Positions 1-5,507 of a DNA stretch of 7,442 bases are shown here, piece after piece. This DNA comes from Acidobacteriota bacterium (GTDB taxonomy: Bacteria > Acidobacteriota > Terriglobia > UBA7540). Position numbers and translations under genes: made by a program. The notes beneath the pieces are model-generated. The model was not told the DNA's origin. It was given only the letters and a program-made list of their open reading frames with translations, and did not search any database. Where the stretch lies: positions 1 to 7,442 of the forward strand of contig JAJXZM010000422.1 of assembly GCA_021780055.1 (NCBI GenBank), read 5' to 3'. Every line of letters starts with the position of its first letter. Position 1 is the stretch's first letter.

Positions 1-1569
1 AGTGGTGCGGAACTTGTCAAGCAGCGCCGTCCGTGGGGCCGAGCCCTGCATCATGAGCGGATAGCGCAATCGCCGCCGGACCAGCTCGTAAACGGCGCGC
101 ATCTGCTGATAGGAAGTGAACAGCACGAACGCGCGGCCTTCGGTGACCTTCAGCAGGCTTACGATTTCGCCTGCGGCGCGCGAAGCAAACTCCGCATCGC
201 GCGGGTCAGGCAGGTGGAGCGGCGTATAGAGGATCGCCTGCCGGCCAAAATCGAAGTGCGACTCCAGGATTTTCTCACGCGCATTGTCCACGCCCAGGCG
301 GCGCTTGAGAAAATCAAAATTCCCGCCCACGGCCAGAGTTGCCGAGGTCAGGATGACGGTCCGGACCTGCCCGAATAATCGGTCGCGCAGGATGGGCGAA
401 ACATCGATGGGCGACGCCTCGATAAACACTCCGCGCCCGCGCCTTTCCCACCAGTAAACCAGGCTGCGGTCACGGCTCTCCATGATAAGTTCAAGCGACT
501 GGCGGATTTCCGTCGAGCGCCGCGCCAGGTTGTTGATCTCTTCGGGGCGGTCCTTCACTTTCAGCAGTTCGCTTTCAAGCCGGGCCAGCGAGTTAACCAG
601 CGCCGAGTAGGTGCCGCGGCGAACATCAAGAAAGCTCTCGCGGTTGTCGAAATTCGTCCGTCCGTCGCCGGCCGGAAACAGCTCAAAGAAGAGCTCGCTG
701 CGCCGCCGCAATTCGCGGACCGCGCTCAGCACATCGCCGCCGTCAATCGACTGTACTTTCAAGGTGGCTTCCGTATCGCGCGCCAGCTCTTCCATCTGGT
801 AGTTCGAAACCTTGGTGCCGAAATATTGCGTGGCAACGTCTTCGATCTCGTGCGCCTCATCGAAAACCACTGCCGTGTAGTCGGGCAGCAGACTGGCGTA
901 ATCGGACTGCTTCAGCGCCAGGTCGGCGAAGAACAGGTGGTGGTTCACAATAATCAGGTCAGACTCGGCAGCGCGCTGGTGCATCCAGGTGATGAAGCAG
1001 CGCTCGAACTGAGGACATTTCTGTCCGGTGCAGGATTCGCGGCGGGCGTCCACACGCGCCCAGAGATCGCTCGCGTCGGGAAGACCCGCAACTTCCGTGC
1101 GGTCGCCGGTTTCCGTTTTCGACTCCCACTCGCGAAGCTGGTGATACAGGTCAACTTCTTCCAGCCCGTTCAGAACGGGCTGCTTTTCAATGTCGTAGAG
1201 CTTCTGCCGGCAAAGGTAGTTCTGGCGGCCCTTCATCAGCGTGGCGCGCAGGTTTGGAAACAGCTTGCGGATAAAAGGAATGTCTTTGTAATAGAGTTGC
1301 TCCTGCAGGTTCTTGGTCCCGGTGGAAATCACCACACGCTGTCCGCTGCGAATCAGCGGCACCAGATAGGCAAGGGTCTTCCCCGTGCCCGTGCCGGCCT
1401 CCACAATCAAATGCTGGCCGTTTTCGGCGCAGGATTCAATGGCCTCGGCCATTTCCAGTTGGCCGGGCCGGTACTCAAAGCTGGGATGATGGCGGGCCAG
1501 CCAGCCCGACGACCCGAAGATCCGTTCGAGCGGCAGCCTTTCCGTTGTAGCTCGGTTCTTTACACCCAT
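1..1569 (-). CDS. dinG: DinG/YoaA-family ATP-dependent DNA helicase (Fe-S, Rad3-like), C-terminus cut by window edge
   Basis: A superfamily 2 helicase of the XPD/Rad3/DinG group; family members unwind DNA 5'-to-3' and act on R-loops, forks and damaged DNA. I translated the reverse strand from ATG at 1569; the frame stays open to base 1, giving 523 codons of a protein usually about 640-720 residues long. Visible motifs are Walker A AGTGTGKT (residues 58-65), the four Fe-S cysteines C120, C180, C185 and C191 (LCRQK, then ESCTGQKCPQFERC), the VNHH motif near 208-211, the DEAH box at 237-240, and LTSATLA near 407-413. The second RecA-like domain begins after that, but motifs V and VI lie outside the window. 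An in-frame TGA lies 18 bases upstream of the ATG with no other start between, so the start is well fixed, although no good Shine-Dalgarno precedes it. The orthologue could be DinG or YoaA proper; the family is certain. Confidence 0.95.
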   Translation of the reverse strand, partial: MGVKNRATTERLPLERIFGSSGWLARHHPSFEYRPGQLEMAEAIESCAENGQHLIVEAGTGTGKTLAYLVPLIRSGQRVVISTGTKNLQEQLYYKDIPFIRKLFPNLRATLMKGRQNYLCRQKLYDIEKQPVLNGLEEVDLYHQLREWESKTETGDRTEVAGLPDASDLWARVDARRESCTGQKCPQFERCFITWMHQRAAESDLIIVNHHLFFADLALKQSDYASLLPDYTAVVFDEAHEIEDVATQYFGTKVSNYQMEELARDTEATLKVQSIDGGDVLSAVRELRRRSELFFELFPAGDGRTNFDNRESFLDVRRGTYSALVNSLARLESELLKVKDRPEEINNLARRSTEIRQSLELIMESRDRSLVYWWERRGRGVFIEASPIDVSPILRDRLFGQVRTVILTSATLAVGGNFDFLKRRLGVDNAREKILESHFDFGRQAILYTPLHLPDPRDAEFASRAAGEIVSLLKVTEGRAFVLFTSYQQMRAVYELVRRRLRYPLMMQGSAPRTALLDKFRTT

Positions 1570-1738
1570 GGCGTGCGCTGCAGGCCGTCAAATGCCCCTG
1601 CGTCAATCTGGCAGGAAACCGCAACCTCCGTTAGAGTCTAAATCGGGAACTGGATGCTCAATGGCAAGAATAACACGCGGCGGCGTGGTTACACCAAGTC
1701 AGGACGTTGCTCCCGTTTGCGCGTTTGAAGCTGCGATG

Positions 1739-1762
1739 GGGCGCCGGTACGACTCGGTGCCC
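1739..1762. repeat. 8-bp inverted repeat (hairpin) downstream of the glycosyltransferase gene
   Basis: Bases 1739-1746 (GGGCGCCG) pair with 1755-1762 (CGGTGCCC) around an 8-base loop. Read on the plus strand there is one G-U wobble; read on the minus strand, one A-C mismatch. It starts 25 bases past the glycosyltransferase stop, where a terminator would be expected. However, no T-tract follows on the minus strand, and on the plus strand only a weak ACTCTTTT follows. It may be a 3'-end stabilising hairpin or a U-tract-less terminator. Nothing else recognisable lies between 1570 and 1787. Confidence 0.35.
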
Positions 1763-1787
1763 ACTCTTTTGACCCTATTCTGCCGAT

Positions 1788-3734
1788 CTAGACGCAGGGA
1801 CTAAAACGCGGAGGGTTACCAGCAGCCGTCCGCGTTTGCGGCAGCCCGGCGGATGACTCGGCGAGGATCGAGTCGTATATCTCCATCATTTTTGCAGCGG
1901 AGATCCGTGCGTCCAAGTTCGCTTCGGCAAACAACCTGGCGTTAAGCCCAATCCGTCTACGATGTCCGGTATCTCGGTTAAGTCTCGCGAGCAGTTGCGC
2001 GAGGCCCGTGGTATCCTCACTCGACCTCACAAAGCCCGTTACTCCTTCCTGAACAAGCTCCTTGCTGCCTCCCGAGTTCGCAACGATTACGGGCAATCCC
2101 ATCGACATTCCTTCAACAACGCTCCTCCCCAGCGCCTCACTGTCAGACCAAAGTACCAACACGTCGGCAGCGGCGTGGCATAGTCGAACGTCCTCAACGA
2201 AGGGAATGATTTCGACGCGGTTGGTCAAAGCATTGTTTTCGATGTATTCCTTCACTCGCGGGAGCGTCGAATCGTCGCCGTAGCTCTCCCCGTTTAGTAC
2301 AACCTTGAGTTCCGGTACGTAAACACTCGCTTCCTTGATGGCCCTGAGGAACAGATCATGTCGCTTCTTGGGAACAAATCTCGCGATCATGAGCACAACA
2401 AAGGCATCGGGCTGGATAGCGAATCGCCTTCTTGCGTCGGTCTTGGTAACTGCGGACGGGGAGAATTTCTTGGTGTCAACCTCATTGTAAATGACGCGGA
2501 CCCGGGCCTCGTTGACGCACGTCCGAAGGACTTCGGCTTCGCAGAATTTCGAAACAGCCACTACCCTCGATGAGCACCTAACCTGCTCGCTGAAGGCCGA
2601 AATCTCAGACACGCGGTAGTGAGTAACGAAAGGTATGGCCCTTAGAAGGAGCATGCTTAGGGCTTCTCGGGGAATAATTGCGTTCAGGTGGACTATATCT
2701 GGCCTCAACCGCGAAATAACCCCTGACAGATAGATCATTTGTTCAAGGCCCGTGCCCCCGAAGCCGTAGCCGGGGCATGTTACTGCGATCCCTGCCTCCC
2801 TGAGCCGTGCTGTCAATATGCCCTCCGCCCCCACGACGGCGAAGAGCCGGAACCGTTTCCCGTCGATCTGAGAAACAAGCTGGCACAGGCTCGCTTCAGC
2901 GCCCGAGTAAGCCGATTGGTTGGTGACAAAAAGAACGCGCGGTGTATGATTTCGTCCGCCATTGGTTTGAGTACCTGATGCCACCAAGGAAGCACGCCTT
3001 CGCAGGCTTTCGTTGTGCGAGACCAGACACCGTCTCCACGCCTTCAGCTCTGCGAGCGGGTGGTTTGAAGACTCGGCTCTCATAACCACCTCTAACGCCA
3101 TTCGCAGATCATCGGCGGTCTGTAGGCTTATGCGCTCCGGCATCCCAGCAGGGATCTGATAGTGCGCCTGCGCATCAAATGGTTGATGCTGCAAGGTAAC
3201 AGGGAGGCCAAAGCCCTGCGCACTCACCCATCGCAGATGCTCAAGGACGCCCGAGGGTTCCGACGGGAGGTTAGGTAGCCCTAACCGCAGCACCGAAACA
3301 AGAACCTCTACGTTGAAGATTTCCGGCGCGACGCCAACGGGGAGGCCAGTGACCAGCGTGTAGTTGTTTCCATACCGTCTGTGATGGGCGAGGGCCAAGC
3401 CGAGGATTCCCGGCGGAGCAAATGCGTACTCGATGCTACAAATTGCCACGCCTGCGCATTTTCTCGCAGTTGCGGCATCTACCAACGCGGCTGTCTTGTT
3501 AACCCTGTCGTTTGGGATGACTCCGGCCCATGGCGGACATAGCTGCGACCGAAGAATGCGGAGGCCCTCTGCCCGGGATGTGGCAATAATTCCTAGAGAA
3601 ATGCCCGGGTGACGGGACCTAAATCTCTTGAGCCACCACTGCAAAAACAGTTCGTTTCCGAATCGCTCTAGATATAACCGACGGCTCAACGTTTCCGAAG
3701 AGTGCTTTATGAACAAGAAAAAGCCCGCGCTCAT
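1788..3734 (-). CDS. Two-domain protein: degenerate SpsF-like nucleotidyltransferase domain fused to GT4 glycosyltransferase
   Basis: The second half (about residues 266-630 of 648) is a GT-B, GT4-family glycosyltransferase that should move a sugar from an NDP-sugar to a glycan or other acceptor in the cytoplasm. Its marks are the N-terminal Rossmann start RVLFVTNQSAYSGAEAS, RPDIVHLNA, VVAVSKFCEAEVL, VIYNEVDTKKF, the nucleotide-sugar-domain start VLMIARFVPKKRHDLFL, and the EX7E motif EALGRSVVE (533-541) followed by GLPVIVANSGGSKELV. The first part (about 5-225) resembles SpsF/CMP-KDO-synthetase-like nucleotidyltransferases: the stretch YTLVTGLPVGVAPEIFNVEVL fits the family's 'P.G...E.F....L' region, and ERISLQTADDLRMA fits its closing 'D.P.DL' strand. 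The usual RxPGK substrate loop is degraded (SETLSRRLYLERF) and the expected TAD-P aspartate is not seen, so it may be catalytically dead. I prefer ATG 3734, with GGAG at 3746-3749 and where homology begins; a GTG at 3773 would add 13 residues. The acceptor is unknown; exopolysaccharide or protein glycan are guesses. Confidence 0.88.
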   Translation of the reverse strand: MSAGFFLFIKHSSETLSRRLYLERFGNELFLQWWLKRFRSRHPGISLGIIATSRAEGLRILRSQLCPPWAGVIPNDRVNKTAALVDAATARKCAGVAICSIEYAFAPPGILGLALAHHRRYGNNYTLVTGLPVGVAPEIFNVEVLVSVLRLGLPNLPSEPSGVLEHLRWVSAQGFGLPVTLQHQPFDAQAHYQIPAGMPERISLQTADDLRMALEVVMRAESSNHPLAELKAWRRCLVSHNESLRRRASLVASGTQTNGGRNHTPRVLFVTNQSAYSGAEASLCQLVSQIDGKRFRLFAVVGAEGILTARLREAGIAVTCPGYGFGGTGLEQMIYLSGVISRLRPDIVHLNAIIPREALSMLLLRAIPFVTHYRVSEISAFSEQVRCSSRVVAVSKFCEAEVLRTCVNEARVRVIYNEVDTKKFSPSAVTKTDARRRFAIQPDAFVVLMIARFVPKKRHDLFLRAIKEASVYVPELKVVLNGESYGDDSTLPRVKEYIENNALTNRVEIIPFVEDVRLCHAAADVLVLWSDSEALGRSVVEGMSMGLPVIVANSGGSKELVQEGVTGFVRSSEDTTGLAQLLARLNRDTGHRRRIGLNARLFAEANLDARISAAKMMEIYDSILAESSAGLPQTRTAAGNPPRFSPCV

Positions 3735-3906
3735 CTTCCATGCGTCTCCGTCGGCTACCTGCGAAATTTGCACTTATAGGCGCTACTGGCAATCCCTATC
3801 AGCCCGAACTGCCTTCAAATGTCCCTCTTCCGACCTCCGTAGCCATGTCCCTCCTCACGTCGCACGAGGGCACATCGCGAGCGCGCACAATTCTGCCGTA
3901 AGCGCC

Positions 3907-4503
3907 CTACTGTCTCTCCATGGCAGCGAGTAAGGCCTGAAGCCCCTGTGTGTTGTAAAGATTGAGGAGGCGCTTTCGTTCCGCACCCCGCGTCCACCTC
4001 ATCATTCCAAAAAGCTCTCCCAGCCTGTCGGGATCCTGCCCGTACTTCTTCCCGTTGGACATTTCGGCGTAGTCGACGAGAGCTTCGATTCCGGTGATCG
4101 TGGTACCCTTGGGAGCGAGGAACTGCACGCCGGATGTGTTCGGCATAGTGTAAGTCTCGCCCGGAGGGATTTGATCCTGGGAGGAACTGCCTATCGAATA
4201 CCCGAGAGCGTTGTGATCCTCACGAAAGGTCACTCTACGCGTTTGGAAATTGCTGAGTTCAAAAACCAGGCCGACCGAAAAGGCAACACAGGGAGCCTTT
4301 CCCATATCTTGCACTGTCACCTTGGCTCCCTTGAATGTTGTAGCGTTGCTTACGGACGGGTTCACTGACACGATCTGCAAGGGGTACGCCGGATCGTTCT
4401 TGAGCTGCACCTGTTGGGCGTATGCGGGGCGACCGAAGATCGCGACCGTCAAGCCTGAAAGCAAGTATATAGGTAAAGCCCTCCTCCTTATCATTGCCAT
4501 CAT
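3907..4503 (-). CDS. Exported protein of unknown function with predicted beta-sandwich core
   Basis: A 198-residue protein I cannot name. Residues 1-29 are a good Sec signal peptide: arginine-rich start MMAMIRRR, hydrophobic stretch ALPIYLLSGLTVAIFG, and cleavage site AYA|QQ. Residues 31-142 are rich in short alternating strands (PLQIVSVNPS, AKVTVQDMG, AFSVGLVFELS, TITGIEALV) with a PPGETYTM turn, suggesting an Ig-like beta-sandwich. The strand VDYAEMSNGKKYGQD (143-157) ends the core, and a basic, helical tail follows (GMMRWTRGAERKRLLNLYNTQGLQALLAAM). I recall exported proteins with a similar 'DG..WG.D' ending plus helical tail in Acidobacteriota, without an assigned role. Only one cysteine (C72) is present in the mature part, so it is not built like its Cys-rich neighbour. 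The start is fixed by a strong Shine-Dalgarno. It begins 79 bases after the Cys-rich gene ends, on the same strand, so co-transcription is plausible. Periplasmic or extracellular. Confidence 0.85.
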   Translation of the reverse strand: MMAMIRRRALPIYLLSGLTVAIFGRPAYAQQVQLKNDPAYPLQIVSVNPSVSNATTFKGAKVTVQDMGKAPCVAFSVGLVFELSNFQTRRVTFREDHNALGYSIGSSSQDQIPPGETYTMPNTSGVQFLAPKGTTITGIEALVDYAEMSNGKKYGQDPDRLGELFGMMRWTRGAERKRLLNLYNTQGLQALLAAMERQ

Positions 4504-4512
4504 AATTGCTAG

Positions 4513-4520
4513 CCTCCTTT
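4513..4520 (-). promoter_or_regulatory. Strong ribosome binding site of the exported protein gene
   Basis: The minus strand reads AAAGGAGG nine bases before ATG 4503. Two further in-frame ATG codons follow closely (4500, 4494), but the spacing best supports the first. Confidence 0.8.
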
Positions 4521-4582
4521 CTTCGACAGTACCTGATCTCCGCGCGGCACGCTGGGGCCAACAGCGGCTCCTCGTGTGCAGC

Positions 4583-4807
4583 CTAACAGTTAACGGTCTC
4601 GCAGGTCATAATGTTTCCGGTGACACAGCAACATTCAACAGAGCCACTGCCCGAGTTGCTGCACCTGCACGAATCGCAAGTCCCCGTGCTGCATCCATTG
4701 GGGCTAAACTGGCAGTTAGCAGTGCAACAATCAGACGCCCTAACGGGGCTCGGCAACCCGAAGGCTAGAACGAGTGCGGCCAACAAGCAAGCGCCTGGGG
4801 CTTTCAT
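4583..4807 (-). CDS. Small secreted cysteine-rich protein (12 Cys in about 50 mature residues)
   Basis: A 74-residue protein with no family I can name. Residues 1-24 form a Sec signal peptide (MKAP, hydrophobic GACLLAALVLAFGL, then PSPVRA) with a likely cut VRA|SD. The mature part carries cysteines at 27, 28, 32, 39, 44, 47, 49, 59, 60, 61, 69 and 74. The even count, export and mix with Ser, Thr, Gly and Asn suggest a disulfide-knotted peptide. The CDSCRC (C-x2-C-x-C) and CCC clusters also resemble metal-binding metallothionein-type spacing. C7 is not in a usable lipobox: only four residues precede PGAC. The start ATG at 4807 is settled by a nine-base perfect Shine-Dalgarno; a longer reading from TTG at 4834 would run through that site and is rejected. 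High translation is expected. It lies 121 bases after the AraC-family gene stop and 79 bases before the exported protein gene. Possible roles (antimicrobial, surface, metal-binding) are guesses only. Confidence 0.82.
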   Translation of the reverse strand: MKAPGACLLAALVLAFGLPSPVRASDCCTANCQFSPNGCSTGTCDSCRCSNSGSGSVECCCVTGNIMTCETVNC

Positions 4808-4812
4808 TTTTC

Positions 4813-4821
4813 TCACCTCCT
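4813..4821 (-). promoter_or_regulatory. Full-length Shine-Dalgarno that decides the Cys-rich gene start
   Basis: The minus strand reads AGGAGGTGA, complementary to the 16S rRNA tail over all nine bases, with AGGAGG ending eight bases before ATG 4807. It is the best ribosome binding site in the window and one of the main reasons for trusting this small gene. Confidence 0.88.
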
Positions 4822-4927
4822 GACTTCTGGGCAATTAACTACTTGTGTATGGTGCGCCCAGCGTGTCATCTCCGTCAAGCCAGATTGCGTGAGGAAACGT
4901 GCTATTTGCTGCCCAAATGTGCTTGGA

Positions 4928-5446
4928 CTAACGACCAATGATTACGGGAAAATTTCTCCGGTACAGAGAGGGGGGGGTCCCGAACTCCTCACGGAATTCA
5001 CGTGAAAAGTCGGATGGGGATGTGTAGCCGATCCTCGCAGCCACCTGCTTGATACTAAGCGTGCGGTCTGCCAACAACTCCTTCGCCCTTCGCAGACGGG
5101 TCAGCCGCTGACACCGCTTAAAATCCATGCCGACATGCCGCCTAAATGGGTGCTCGAAACGATATCTGCTTAGACCCACCATGCCGGCAAGCATGTTTAC
5201 CGTCAGCCGGTCTGAGTAGTGTTCCTCAGCAAAATCTAAGACGGCCCGGATCCTCGGATCCACTACCTCCTCCAAGGCGTGCCATTTACTCTGAAGTATA
5301 TCATATCTAGGTCGTACACCACCTGCAACCCGCCGCGGAATGTCGTGCCGCTTTTCGTTTGCAGTTCCGCCCGGCACGGGCGTGCATATGTACAAGGGCT
5401 TGCGCTCTTTATGATAATAATTAATAGTTCGCTTTTCTTGTATCAT
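4928..5446 (-). CDS. AraC-family transcriptional regulator, short form without sensor domain
   Basis: A DNA-binding regulator with only the AraC/XylS double helix-turn-helix domain, about residues 63-166 of 172. The first HTH is LTVNMLAGMVGLSRYRF (81-97), followed by FRRHVGMDFKRC. The second spans about 130-151, with SIKQVAARIGYTSPSDFSREF and the family's closing FGTPPSLYRR. No cupin or other ligand-binding domain precedes it. The first 61 residues match nothing I know, use AT-rich codons (ATA, TAT, AAT, AGA) and have no Shine-Dalgarno before ATG 5446. A GTG at 5263 preceded by GGAGGAGG would give a 111-residue protein starting MDPRIRAVLDFAEEHY, much like stand-alone AraC HTH proteins that begin MDPR. 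I give the long form but consider the short start at least as likely. It lies upstream of the Cys-rich gene on the same strand and is the natural candidate regulator for it. The coding strand has a run of eight C at 4970-4977. Confidence 0.85.
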   Translation of the reverse strand: MIQEKRTINYYHKERKPLYICTPVPGGTANEKRHDIPRRVAGGVRPRYDILQSKWHALEEVVDPRIRAVLDFAEEHYSDRLTVNMLAGMVGLSRYRFEHPFRRHVGMDFKRCQRLTRLRRAKELLADRTLSIKQVAARIGYTSPSDFSREFREEFGTPPSLYRRNFPVIIGR

Positions 5447-5459
5447 GGAAGGTCACAAC

Positions 5460-5479
5460 GAGGGGGGCAGATACCCCTC
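5460..5479. repeat. Inverted repeat in the araC-type/der divergent gap
   Basis: GAGGGG (5460-5465) and CCCCTC (5474-5479) form a perfect 6-bp inverted repeat with an 8-base spacer. It sits 13 bases from the longest AraC start and 19 bases before the der ribosome binding site. It could be an operator half-site pair or an mRNA hairpin in the der leader. No T-tract follows in either direction, so a terminator is unlikely. Confidence 0.35.
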
Positions 5480-5498
5480 TCGTAAAATCGCGGGCGTC

Positions 5499-5503
5499 AG
5501 GAG
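5499..5503 (+). promoter_or_regulatory. Ribosome binding site that decides the der start
   Basis: AGGAG lies four bases before GTG 5508. The spacing is slightly short but usable, and no comparable site precedes the upstream in-frame ATG at 5445. Confidence 0.6.
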
Positions 5504-5507
5504 CAGT

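Noticed and set aside
826..1641. Plus-strand open frame of 271 codons opposite the helicase gene
   Set aside because: It is antisense to a clear DinG coding region with all helicase motifs; its translation has no recognisable domain. Long antisense frames are common in GC-rich genes.
1574..1780. Promoter for dinG in the intergenic region
   Set aside because: Several TTG-type -35 candidates (for example TTGCCA) pair only with poor -10 boxes; none stands out.
3799..3846. Fifteen-codon minus-strand frame (ATG 3846 to TGA 3799) with GAGGAGGG just upstream
   Set aside because: AGGAGG is only three bases from the ATG, too close for normal initiation, and the peptide MATEVGRGTFEGSSG resembles nothing known. 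Possibly a leader peptide, but unsupported.
4250..4768. Plus-strand open frame of 172 codons across the two exported genes
   Set aside because: It covers two minus-strand genes that have signal peptides and strong ribosome binding sites; its own translation shows no domain and no ribosome binding site.
4808..4834. Nine extra N-terminal residues for the Cys-rich protein (TTG start)
   Set aside because: The extension runs through the perfect AGGAGGTGA site, and the signal peptide begins naturally at the ATG at 4807.
4846..4878. Promoter-like TTGACG (4873-4878, minus strand) before the Cys-rich gene
   Set aside because: The -35 is good, but the best -10 at proper spacing (CACCAT, 18 bases) matches only three of six; CATACA is 21 bases away. 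Plausible place for a promoter but not convincing.
4904..4918. ATTTG/CAAAT small inverted repeat downstream of the AraC-type gene
   Set aside because: A 5-bp AT-rich stem without a T-tract; too weak to call a terminator.
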